Below, one piece after another: positions 1 through 6,335 of a DNA stretch of 46,415 nt; the stretch's first letter is position 1; each line of letters starts with the position of its first letter. Source of the DNA: Clostridia bacterium. Its GTDB lineage: Bacteria; Bacillota; Clostridia; Oscillospirales; RGIG5554. Both the position numbers and the translations under genes were made by a program. The notes beneath the pieces are model-generated. The model did not search any database. It was given only the letters and a program-made list of their open reading frames with translations, and was not told where the DNA came from. The stretch covers positions 1 to 46,415 of the forward strand of contig JAFWAE010000031.1 of assembly GCA_017507855.1 (NCBI GenBank), given 5' to 3'.

Positions 1-21
1 CCGTAGAGCAGGTGCCACAGT

Positions 22-180
22 TATATTCGCCTGCGGCGAGTTCTATTGCTTTGCAGTGGTATTCGGCTATCGCCGAGTGGTATTCGCTACGCGAGCTTGA
101 GAGGCGAATATAATATCACTGCGACCATCGGGAGCAATATCTCTGTTGCTTGCAACAATATCACGCTGACACGGTCAGCA
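22..180. repeat. Hairpin array 1 (tandem short palindromes)
   Basis: About 160 bases made almost only of 4-6 bp stems with tiny loops (for example ATTCGGC-TATC-GCCGA, TTCGC-TA-GCG, TTGC-TTG-GCAA), joined by TATTC or ATATC. An outer inverted repeat, TATATTCGCCT at 22-32 and AGGCGAATATA at 102-112, closes the first block into one branched structure. Same architecture as the arrays at 3645-3840 and 26593-26775. It runs towards the left window edge, so what lies upstream is unseen. The rest of 1-342 holds no credible gene. Confidence 0.75.
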
Positions 181-231
181 TATCACTTCCAATTTGATAC
201 GGCATTTGTGTCTGCAAATGCAGTGCTTGTC

Positions 232-270
232 AAGAAAAGAGGACAGAGAATGTAAAACACTCTCCGTCCT
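232..270 (-). terminator. Terminator of the DtxR-type regulator
   Basis: On the minus strand a GGAC-GAGAG stem (241-270) with an AT-rich loop is followed by TCTTTTCTT. It lies about 70 bases past the end of the minus-strand regulator gene. Confidence 0.6.
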
Positions 271-342
271 TTTCCTGTCAGTTCGAGTATACTGCTCTAT
301 GGAAGGCACCCCTTGCTTCCCGTCCTTTTCTTGTACAAGCCA

Positions 343-708
343 TTATTTCCCTTCCAAATACGTGCGAATGGCCTCAAAAGTGGCGTCACTGATGTCGTGC
401 TCCATACGGCAGGCATCCTCGGAGGCGATCTGCTCGTCCACTCCCAGGGTCACCAGCAATTGGGTGATCAGGCGATGGCGGTCGTAAATACGCTGGGCCT
501 CCGCGCGGCCATCTTCCGTCAAAAAGATGCGGCCATCCTCCTCCACCGTGACGTAGCCCCCTTTGCGAAGCAGGCCCACCGCACGGCTGACGCTGGGCTT
601 GGAATAGCCCATATGATCGCTAATATCCACCGCGTGCACGGAGGTACTGCGTTGGCTTAAAATTAAAATGGTTTCCAAATACATCTGGCCGGATTCCTGC
701 AACTGCAC
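343..708 (-). CDS. DtxR/IdeR/MntR-family metal-dependent transcriptional repressor
   Basis: Cytosolic DNA-binding repressor of 121 aa. A winged helix-turn-helix (residues about 22-65, with YSKPSVSRAVGLL as recognition region) is followed by a helical metal-binding and dimerisation domain. Candidate metal ligands are M9, H78, C100, E103 and H104: the MYLETI and ACRMEH motifs line up with Met10, Cys102, Glu105 and His106 of DtxR better than with the Asp8/Glu99 site of MntR, which points to iron rather than manganese (inference). There is no C-terminal SH3-like domain, so it is a short two-domain form. The GTG start at 708 is chosen because GAGGG precedes it by 6 bases and homologues begin near 'LQESG'; the GTG at 729 has a poor ribosome site. 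No metal transporter is adjacent, so the target is unknown. Confidence 0.85.
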   Translation of the reverse strand: MQLQESGQMYLETILILSQRSTSVHAVDISDHMGYSKPSVSRAVGLLRKGGYVTVEEDGRIFLTEDGRAEAQRIYDRHRLITQLLVTLGVDEQIASEDACRMEHDISDATFEAIRTYLEGK

Positions 709-739
709 GTAAATCCCTCGCTTTTTCACTCTTTTTTAT

Positions 740-768
740 AGCATACCATATTTTTCTTTTTTTTTCAA
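740..768 (-). promoter_or_regulatory. Promoter of the DtxR-type regulator
   Basis: Minus-strand TTGAAA (763-768), 17-base spacer, TATGCT (740-745), about 35 bases before the regulator start. Confidence 0.55.
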
Positions 769-805
769 GTCCTTTTCCCTATTAAGAAAAGTAAAAACGG
801 CAACG

Positions 806-836
806 AAAAACACCGAGCCTCAGCCTCGGTGTTTTT
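806..836 (-). terminator. Bidirectional rho-independent terminator
   Basis: AAAAACACCGAG stem, 7-base loop and its complement ending in TTTTT on either strand. It lies just after the stop of the 850-2097 minus-strand gene. Confidence 0.75.
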
Positions 837-849
837 CACGACCTTCAAA

Positions 850-2097
850 TCAGCCTTCCTTCTGCAACATAGCCTCCAAGCGAAGTTTTAGGCGTTTACC
901 GAAGGCCTCGGGAGCTTCAGGCAAACGAAATTCGCCGGGGGCCTTCTCGCGCCATTGCACCTTGTTCAACGCCGCCAAGGCCTCTGCGGAAGAGGCAAAG
1001 GGCGTATCAAAAGCCGGAAGCTGGTGGGACGCCGGCATTTTCTTATGCCAATTGGAGTCGTTTTCAATAAAGCGAAGAACGCCCTCCACCGTTGCGGCCC
1101 ATTCCTCCTCTACCAACAGGCGGGCATATTCCCCGATGGCCTTCTGTGCCGTCAGGGAGGCATCCTTGGCCATGCGGGCAAAGGCGTAGAAATTCACCGC
1201 GCGGGTATAGGCACCGCCGCCTGACCAGTTGCCTGTCACGCCGTTGAAGCCCAGCTGACGAAGGGTGGTCAGCAGTTGATGAATATAGCGGGTCTCCAAC
1301 TGTACGCCGCCCCCTGCTCCGTCGCCGTCGTCGCATTCGTCCAGCAGAAAATAGGGCCAGCTCCAGATCCGCTCAACGCCCTTTTGCTTCAGTGTCTCCA
1401 GTTCCTCCTTACGGGGGAAGGGATCCGGCTGTACCTGCTCCTGCTCGTAACAGCGCAGGGTCAAAGCACGGTAGTAATCGTGGCAGGGCAATTCCACCCC
1501 CACGGAAGCGTTGACGGTGTTTTCATCCGCCAGCAAGCCGCGGAGCATTTCGCTTTCACGCTGCCAAAAGCAAGCCTGCCAAGGGGTATAGTCGGGTGTG
1601 GCAAAAGCGGACAGAGCCCAAGGATTGATGACGATGGGCTTTTCGGGCAGAACCTGACGGAACACCTGCACAAACCGCTCCGTCAAGAGCAGATAATCCT
1701 CCAGCTTTCCCTCGCCCAAGTCTTCGGTAATACCGCCGGGATCCGCGCCAAACATCATCAATCCGTCGGCCTCGCCACAGGCGGCTACACTTTGACGCAA
1801 AATAGCCTCTCGCGCCTCCATTTCAACCTGATTACGGGGATGAAACAGAGAAAAATACCAAGGCGTATCCCCCTCGGATACCTTGAAATTGGTTTGAAAG
1901 CCTACCCAGACCTCAAATCCGGCCTCTTTTGCGCTGTGGATCTCCTTTGCCATGCGCGTGCAATAATCCTCCAGCTGCCCCTCGCTCATGGCCTTTACGT
2001 CCAGCACCCAAAATTCCAAACGGTCACTGCCACAACTGCGCCAAAAATCGTGCATAGAGGGAATATCGTTAAAGGAATACAAACCAACTGTTTTCAT
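850..2097 (-). CDS. Unrecognised cytosolic protein, possibly a TIM-barrel glycosidase-like enzyme
   Basis: 415 aa with no signal peptide and no membrane segment. I do not recognise the family. Alternating strand/helix segments such as RLEFWVLDV, GFEVWVGFQTNF, EADGLMMFGADPGG, KPIVINPWALSAF and GFNGVTGNWSGGGAYTRAVN suggest a (beta/alpha)8 barrel with many aromatic and acidic residues at strand ends, as in sugar-active enzymes. This is only an inference from pattern. The start at 2097 is preferred over an upstream in-frame ATG at 2127: AAAGGA precedes it, and the best -10 box (TACAAT, 2126-2131) overlaps the upstream ATG, so that codon would not be in the transcript. It is a single-gene unit between two terminators. 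Confidence 0.6.
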   Translation of the reverse strand: MKTVGLYSFNDIPSMHDFWRSCGSDRLEFWVLDVKAMSEGQLEDYCTRMAKEIHSAKEAGFEVWVGFQTNFKVSEGDTPWYFSLFHPRNQVEMEAREAILRQSVAACGEADGLMMFGADPGGITEDLGEGKLEDYLLLTERFVQVFRQVLPEKPIVINPWALSAFATPDYTPWQACFWQRESEMLRGLLADENTVNASVGVELPCHDYYRALTLRCYEQEQVQPDPFPRKEELETLKQKGVERIWSWPYFLLDECDDGDGAGGGVQLETRYIHQLLTTLRQLGFNGVTGNWSGGGAYTRAVNFYAFARMAKDASLTAQKAIGEYARLLVEEEWAATVEGVLRFIENDSNWHKKMPASHQLPAFDTPFASSAEALAALNKVQWREKAPGEFRLPEAPEAFGKRLKLRLEAMLQKEG

Positions 2098-2125
2098 TAC
2101 GTTCACGTCCTTTAGGCTTTTTTTC

Positions 2126-2155
2126 ATTGTACTTGAAACAAAACGTAAAAGTCAA
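2126..2155 (-). promoter_or_regulatory. Promoter of the 850-2097 gene
   Basis: Minus-strand TTGACT (2150-2155), 18-base spacer, TACAAT (2126-2131). It overlaps the alternative upstream ATG and so helps decide the start. Confidence 0.6.
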
Positions 2156-2185
2156 GTGCTTTCGTGAATTTCCCATACAAAATGC

Positions 2186-2217
2186 AAAAAGAGACGGAAG
2201 ATCCCGTCCCTTTTTTA
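2186..2217 (-). terminator. Terminator of the XRE-TPR regulator
   Basis: Minus-strand GGGACGG/CCGTCTC stem followed by TTTTTGC, 15 bases past the stop of the 2232-3293 gene. Confidence 0.65.
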
Positions 2218-2231
2218 AGAAAACTCATGTC

Positions 2232-3293
2232 TTATCCCTTCAGCGACTGAAAACGGCTGTGAGAACGAAGGTGATCAAACTGCGCCAAGTCAAGATATTC
2301 ACCCAGCTCGCAGATCATAGGCGTCCCTTCGTTGCCCAACCACTCCCGCGTATCCTCTTCGATATGATCGAACCAGGGCGCCGTATATTTGTACACCCCC
2401 GGATTGGAGAAAACGATCCTGTCGTAAGCTGCAGCGTATTCCTTCATTTGTTCCAGCAGAGGGCAGATCTGCTCTGCCGAAGCATTGGGCTCCTGTCTGA
2501 GAAGATAATTGACCTTCTTTCTGACGGCATAGTACAGACGATGGTTAAATTCCACGTAATTTCCGTCAGGTATCATCACGTCAACGAGCTTTTGCATCAT
2601 GTCCGTATATACCTCGGGCATCAAAGAAAGATCCCAAAGGGCAGCTTCTAAATGGCCCTTGATCCGCTTTTGCTTGAACAGGATCAGCTCGTCGCCCTCC
2701 AAAACGTTCTCCAAAATCGCATCGCGGGTGATCACGGTCTGCTCCGGGAGCATCTCGGCATATTCTCTGGCTTCGTTCTTGCGGCCTCTCCACCCCAAAA
2801 GCTGAGTGATTCCCTGAATGGCGTACCCGCGAAGTATGTCATCCTGGCAGTTTTTCACTACGTCATCAAACAGCTTAATAGCCTTTTCCTGCTCTGCCGC
2901 GTACTTTTCCTCATCCGCATACTCAAAGGAGCGGTTGGAAACCACCCACGCCAGATTGCTCAACCATTTCATATCTCCGGGATATTCGGATACGGCCAGT
3001 TCACAGATTCTTTGCCGTTCCGCAAAATCTTCCGTTTGGAAAGTGTGCTCGTAGGCTTGCTTGAGTTCCTCATAGCGTTGGTCATTCGTTCCGTCGCAAA
3101 TGCCAAGCAGCTCGTCGGCGGAAATGTGAAAGATTTTGGTCAAGGGAATGATCAGTGACAGATCGGGGCTGGAAACTCCCGTTTCCCATTTGGAAACAGT
3201 TTGGAAGGTAATGTTAAGACGCGAAGCCAGTTGTTCCTGCGTCATATAATTCTTCTGTCTGTATTCCTTGATCTTTTTTCCGATAGAGTTCAT
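2232..3293 (-). CDS. XRE-family transcriptional regulator with long helical C-terminal domain
   Basis: 353 aa. Residues 5-60 form a classic Cro/CI helix-turn-helix (MTQEQLASRLNITFQTVSKW). The rest is alpha-helical, with a region around residues 70-200 that resembles TPR-type helical pairs, and no enzymatic motif. Such two-part XRE proteins are usually local or peptide-responsive regulators; the ligand here cannot be told. The AAGGAG site 7 bases before the ATG supports the start. It is transcribed divergently from tRNA-Gln, 240 bases away. Confidence 0.8.
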   Translation of the reverse strand: MNSIGKKIKEYRQKNYMTQEQLASRLNITFQTVSKWETGVSSPDLSLIIPLTKIFHISADELLGICDGTNDQRYEELKQAYEHTFQTEDFAERQRICELAVSEYPGDMKWLSNLAWVVSNRSFEYADEEKYAAEQEKAIKLFDDVVKNCQDDILRGYAIQGITQLLGWRGRKNEAREYAEMLPEQTVITRDAILENVLEGDELILFKQKRIKGHLEAALWDLSLMPEVYTDMMQKLVDVMIPDGNYVEFNHRLYYAVRKKVNYLLRQEPNASAEQICPLLEQMKEYAAAYDRIVFSNPGVYKYTAPWFDHIEEDTREWLGNEGTPMICELGEYLDLAQFDHLRSHSRFQSLKG

Positions 3294-3343
3294 AACAAAA
3301 CTCTCCTTTGTAAAAACAAATTCCGTTCCGGCTCGGTAATCTT

Positions 3344-3371
3344 ATTATAACAGAAGCGTCTATAAAAGCAA
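3344..3371 (-). promoter_or_regulatory. Promoter of the XRE-TPR regulator
   Basis: Minus-strand TTGCTT (3366-3371), 16-base spacer, TATAAT (3344-3349). Confidence 0.55.
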
Positions 3372-3465
3372 TAACGCATTTTTTGAGTCAAACTCGAATG
3401 CAAGGCGAGTTGCAAGGCCAAAACCGAACTTAACAAAAGTTTTTTACGAAAACGCAAAAGGTGAC

Positions 3466-3494
3466 TTGACACAACCGAAAGGTTGTGCTATAAT
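3466..3494 (+). promoter_or_regulatory. tRNA-Gln promoter with a perfect inverted repeat in its spacer
   Basis: TTGACA (3466-3471), 17 bases, TATAAT (3489-3494). The spacer is filled by CACAACC-GAAA-GGTTGTG (3470-3487), a perfect 7-bp inverted repeat that overlaps the last two bases of the -35 box. This may be an operator. Confidence 0.8.
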
Positions 3495-3533
3495 AATTCG
3501 GACGTTGAGTATTGATTCTTTCTCACGTAATAT

Positions 3534-3609
3534 TGGGATATCGCCAAGTCGGTAAGGCACAGGACTTTGACTCCTGCATTCGCTGGTTCGAGTCCAGCTA
3601 TCCCAGCCA
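3534..3609 (+). tRNA. tRNA-Gln(TTG)
   Basis: Acceptor stem TGGGATA/TATCCCA, anticodon stem CAGGA/TCCTG with loop CTTTGAC (anticodon TTG), T arm GCTGG/CCAGC with loop TTCGAGT, and an encoded CCA end. It is transcribed alone from a consensus promoter and followed at once by a terminator. Confidence 0.95.
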
Positions 3610-3610
3610 G

Positions 3611-3642
3611 AAAAAAGCACTTGCATTTGCAAGTGCTTTTTT
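3611..3642 (+). terminator. tRNA-Gln terminator
   Basis: AAAAGCACTTGC-ATT-GCAAGTGCTTTTTT, starting one base after the CCA end. Confidence 0.9.
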
Positions 3643-3644
3643 CA

Positions 3645-3840
3645 ACTAAATCCGCCTTCTGCGGAAGAAATCCACCTTTGGTGGATGAAATCACTTCGTG
3701 ATGAAATCTGCCTTGCAGCAGGAGATGGAGGCGGATTTAGTTTATCCGAAGCCGCAGGCTTCGATTTCACCTGAGGCGGAACGCCGAAGATTTCATCCGA
3801 GCTTCGCTCGGATTTCATCGTGCGTAGCACGATTTCATTC
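3645..3840. repeat. Hairpin array 2, directly after tRNA-Gln
   Basis: Ten or so small palindromes (CCACCTTTGGTGG, CACTTCGTG, GAGCTTCGCTC, GTGCGTAGCAC and others) joined by GAAAT or GATTTCAT. An outer 12-bp inverted repeat, ACTAAATCCGCC (3645-3656) and GGCGGATTTAGT (3730-3741), encloses the first block. The array begins 2-3 bases after the U-tract of the tRNA terminator with TTCAACTAAATCC, the same junction found after tmRNA at 26588. It carries no gene; a reading frame runs through it by chance. Confidence 0.85.
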
Positions 3841-3878
3841 TTTTCGGGTCTGTAGACAGATACGAACCGGCGAAACGG

Positions 3879-3907
3879 TTGAAATGTTTACAAAATTGTG
3901 GTATAAT
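3879..3907 (+). promoter_or_regulatory. Promoter of the 205-aa membrane-anchored protein gene
   Basis: TTGAAA (3879-3884), 17 bases, TATAAT (3902-3907). It starts right after hairpin array 2 and shows that the coding region begins after 3913. Confidence 0.75.
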
Positions 3908-3931
3908 GAAAGTAAGAAAGGCGGTGGAGAT

Positions 3932-4549
3932 TTGCAAGACATTAAAACTAAAATCATATCACTTGTCGATAAATATAGAGAGCAATTAGCATCTAAGGGA
4001 ATCAAAATCGTTATTTCCAAGAAATACGTAGAAACAGAAGTTGAAGAAAGATCGGGAGGATATGCATATGCAGGACAAGCGATTTTTAACATCTTTGACC
4101 GAGTAAACGATAAAAAAAAGGAAAAAGAAAATGGATATAATTTTGAAAAGAATAAATACCATAGCATTGTAATAACGGTTATTCCTTTAGATAAAACACT
4201 TGTCAGTGTATCGGACTGTCGTGAATATGCGTTTGTTCTAAAAAAAGCGGAACGTGCCCATCTTGGATTAGAGCCTCAAAAAAAGATATATCAAGAAGAA
4301 AAAGTTCTTGCCAAAATAGAAAAAAGAATATTACGAATTCTCAAAAAGGCAGACAAAAAATCAGTGCAAAAAGTATGTAAAAATACTTTTTGGGATGCCT
4401 GTCGGTACGCTCATTCTTCGAAATATGCATACAAAACCGAGTTTTGTGGCAAAGAACGCTTTACATGGGACATGATATTCATGTTTTTAACGGTTGCCGT
4501 TGTTATTGCTATTTTGGCTACTGCATGGACAATAATTAAATTGCTTTAA
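3932..4549 (+). CDS. Unrecognised basic protein with a single C-terminal membrane anchor
   Basis: 205 aa, lysine-rich and soluble for about 175 residues, ending in one hydrophobic segment (about residues 179-202, FMFLTVAVVIAILATAWTII) and a two- to three-residue tail: a tail-anchored topology with the bulk in the cytoplasm. No family recognised. The N-terminal part (GIKIVISKKYVET) and the segment YHSIVITVIPLDKTLVSVSDC look like a small alpha/beta domain. The TTG start at 3932 is inferred because the promoter lies at 3879-3907 and a GGCGGTGGAG stretch precedes it; the longer frame upstream crosses the hairpin array and promoter. The gene is clearly more AT-rich than its neighbours and sits between a tRNA-linked array and a structured RNA, which suggests acquisition by transfer. 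Confidence 0.65.
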   Translation: MQDIKTKIISLVDKYREQLASKGIKIVISKKYVETEVEERSGGYAYAGQAIFNIFDRVNDKKKEKENGYNFEKNKYHSIVITVIPLDKTLVSVSDCREYAFVLKKAERAHLGLEPQKKIYQEEKVLAKIEKRILRILKKADKKSVQKVCKNTFWDACRYAHSSKYAYKTEFCGKERFTWDMIFMFLTVAVVIAILATAWTIIKLL

Positions 4550-4723
4550 TTTCATTACATAGGCCTCGTTGCAAGCATGGCGTTAAAAGTCCGGTAGAAC
4601 GCGGAAACTTTTAACTCCCATCATCGCCAAGGGGGTAGTCTACCCTCTGCAAAACCTACGTGCATCTAAATCAGCCACACATCACAAAGATCCCCATTCG
4701 GCTTTTGCCGCGTGGGGATCTTT
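4541..4723 (+). ncRNA. Candidate structured RNA, 6S-RNA-like
   Basis: About 170-180 bases without an open frame that fold as one long interrupted hairpin. Seen pairings: ATAGG with CCTAC, TTGCA with TGCAA, TGGCG (4579-4584 region) with CGCCA, and the apical stem GTTAAAAGT with ACTTTTAAC. A small hairpin GGGTA-GTC-TACCC lies on the 3' side of the central unpaired region. A closing stem, a central bubble with a small 3'-side hairpin and an apical stem is the known architecture of 6S RNA, and the length fits. A weak promoter (TTGCTA, 16 bases, GACAAT at 4506-4533) lies in the end of the upstream gene. Identity is inferred from shape only. Confidence 0.45.
4686..4723 (+). terminator. Terminator of the 6S-like RNA
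   Basis: AAAGATCCCCA stem with an inner CGGC/GCCG extension and complement TGGGGATCTTT, followed by CGTTTGCTT. Confidence 0.65.
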
Positions 4724-4746
4724 CGTTTGCTTAACCGTAATACGGT

Positions 4747-4785
4747 AAGAAGCCTTCTCTGAAAAAAGAGGGCTTCTTGTTTTTT
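4747..4785 (+). terminator. Second plus-strand terminator, overlapping the desulfurase stop
   Basis: AAGAAGCC/GGCTTCTT stem with a TCTCT/AGAG inner part, then GTTTTTT on the plus strand. It protects the convergent minus-strand gene from readthrough. Confidence 0.7.
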
Positions 4786-5922
4786 AGCGACGCGAGAGTT
4801 TCCCTTTGGCCTGTTGGGCAATGCGTTCCACCCCTTCGGCAAAACGGTCTATCTCGGCGGCGGTGTTGAACGGTCCCGGACTTACTCGCACGGTGCCCGT
4901 TTCCAATGTTCCGTTATAGCGGTGGGCGGTGGGGGCACAATGCAGACCCGCGCGCACGCAAAGCCCTGCTCATCCAACCGCGAGGCCACCTCTCCGCAAA
5001 AAAGCCCTGTCACGTTAAAGCTGACCGTGCACACACTGTTACAGGGACTTCCGTACACGTGCACCCCTGCAATGGCACGCAGGCAACGGTGTAGCTTTTC
5101 CAGCAGGATCTTTTCATTTTTTCGAATGCTTTCTCCGTGCTTGAGCACGTAATGAACCCCCGCTCCCAATCCGGCAATTCCCGGAGTATTGGGGGTCCCC
5201 GCCTCAAAGCGCTCCGGCCATTCTTCAGGAGGCAAAAATTCTGTGGAATTGGTTCCGCTTCCCCCTTCAATCCAGGTGCGGGGCGAAAGAGCTTCCCCCA
5301 GAATCAGCACCCCCGTTCCCTGAGGTCCCAGCAGACCTTTGTGTCCGGGCATACACCACGCGCTGTGCCCCCTTCCCCCGCTGATGGGCAGGATCCCCGC
5401 ACTTTGGGAAGCATCGCAAAGAAACAGGATCCCCTTTTCACGGCAAAGGTCCTCCAGTTTTTCCACGGGGAAAATACACCCCAGCACGTTGGATGCATGG
5501 GTGCAAACGATCGCCTTAGTTTCGGGGGTTATGGCCCGTTCAAAGGAACGGACCGTAGCCTCGTCATCTTCAAACACGTAATCCGCCGCCGTCCAACGAA
5601 CCTGTGCCGCCGTCAGCGGCCGCATGACCGAGTTGTGCTCCATGGGTGAAATCACCACGTGGTCCCCCGGGTGTAGCAACCCCTTGATGGCCAGGTTCAA
5701 GGCGTGAGTCGCATTGGCGGTAAAAATGATCTGTTCCGGTTGAGTATGAAAGAGACTTGCCAAAAGGCTGCGGGTTCGAAAGATCTCCTCCGAGGCCCGC
5801 ATAGCCAGCAAATGACCGCTCCGTCCGGGATTGCCTCCCCAGCGTCTCAGCGTCTCCCCGCAGGCACTCCACACCCCCTCCGGCTTTGGAAAGGAGGTGG
5901 CGGCATTGTCCAAATAAATCAC
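4784..5922 (-). pseudogene. Cysteine desulfurase-family (class V aminotransferase) gene with a one-base frameshift
   Basis: A PLP enzyme of the EF2568-like cysteine desulfurase group (TIGR01977 type), about 379 aa when repaired. Seen: LDNAATSFPKP at the N terminus, EHNSVMRPL, the HASNVLG and FLCDASQSAG motifs and the PLP-lysine motif PGHKGLLGPQG. The intact frame breaks at 4960-4962, where a run of T (minus strand) is one base short. The annotated frame then ends at 4882 after meaningless residues, while the next frame reads CVRAGLHCAPTAHRYNG and continues to a stop at 4784-4786. The lost part carries the catalytic Cys (RAGLHCA). The length 1139 is one short of a multiple of three. It may be a true mutation, programmed slippage or a sequencing/assembly error. 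The GTG start at 5922 follows GAGGAA and lies 10 bases after the DUF3343 stop. Confidence 0.85.
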
Positions 5923-5932
5923 GTTGATTTCC

Positions 5933-6202
5933 TCATTTCCATTTGATCTTTTGCGGCGTTTCCTCGTCGCTATACACACTTCGAGGGCGATGGGGGAAGG
6001 TTTTTACGGTCTCTAACGCCTTATAAGAATCCGCGGCTGATATGCGCAAGCAATAGTCACAGCTTGTTCCGGCAATATGCCTGTCCAGCTTCACCAGCAG
6101 GCTTTCCATACCCTGTTCCTCCAGCCTTTGACGGCAGCGTTGAGCGCCCGTCACAGAGCTGAACAAAAGCAATACCCCCTTGTCTTGGGGCAGATCGGTC
6201 AT
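5933..6202 (-). CDS. DUF3343 (putative Se/S carrier-like) protein
   Basis: 89 aa, small soluble alpha/beta protein: LLLFSSVTGAQRCRQRLEEQG, then LDRHIAGTSCDYCLRI with two cysteines (CDYC) near residues 57-60. DUF3343 proteins are known to occur beside EF2568-type cysteine desulfurases, SelD and YedF in selenium and sulfur trafficking loci, and here the next gene is such a desulfurase only 10 bases downstream. The pair is therefore probably an operon for sulfur or selenium delivery (inference). ATG at 6202 is chosen because AAGGAG lies 8 bases before it; the TTG at 6211 would leave no spacing. Confidence 0.8.
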   Translation of the reverse strand: MTDLPQDKGVLLLFSSVTGAQRCRQRLEEQGMESLLVKLDRHIAGTSCDYCLRISAADSYKALETVKTFPHRPRSVYSDEETPQKIKWK

Positions 6203-6274
6203 TTTTTTCAACTCCTTTCCGCATGTAAACCATGCTCACTTCATTGTATGCATTTATTCATTGGCGGTGATTGG

Positions 6275-6305
6275 TGAATAATCTCCCCGCCCCGGGTAAA
6301 CAATA
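6275..6305 (+). promoter_or_regulatory. Sigma-G-like promoter of the germination operon
   Basis: TGAATA (6275-6280), 18 bases, AACAATA (6299-6305). The known sigma-G consensus is about TGHATA and CANANTA with 17-18 bases between. No good sigma-A promoter is seen in this gap. Forespore expression would suit ypeB and gerA genes. Confidence 0.45.
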
Positions 6306-6335
6306 GATGCAATTCCACAAAGGAGCTGAAAAAGC

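Noticed and set aside
46-255. 69-aa reading frame in array 1
   Set aside because: Made entirely of the palindromic repeats; no ribosome site.
3645-3840. CRISPR array
   Set aside because: Palindromes differ from one another, there are no constant-length spacers and no cas genes.
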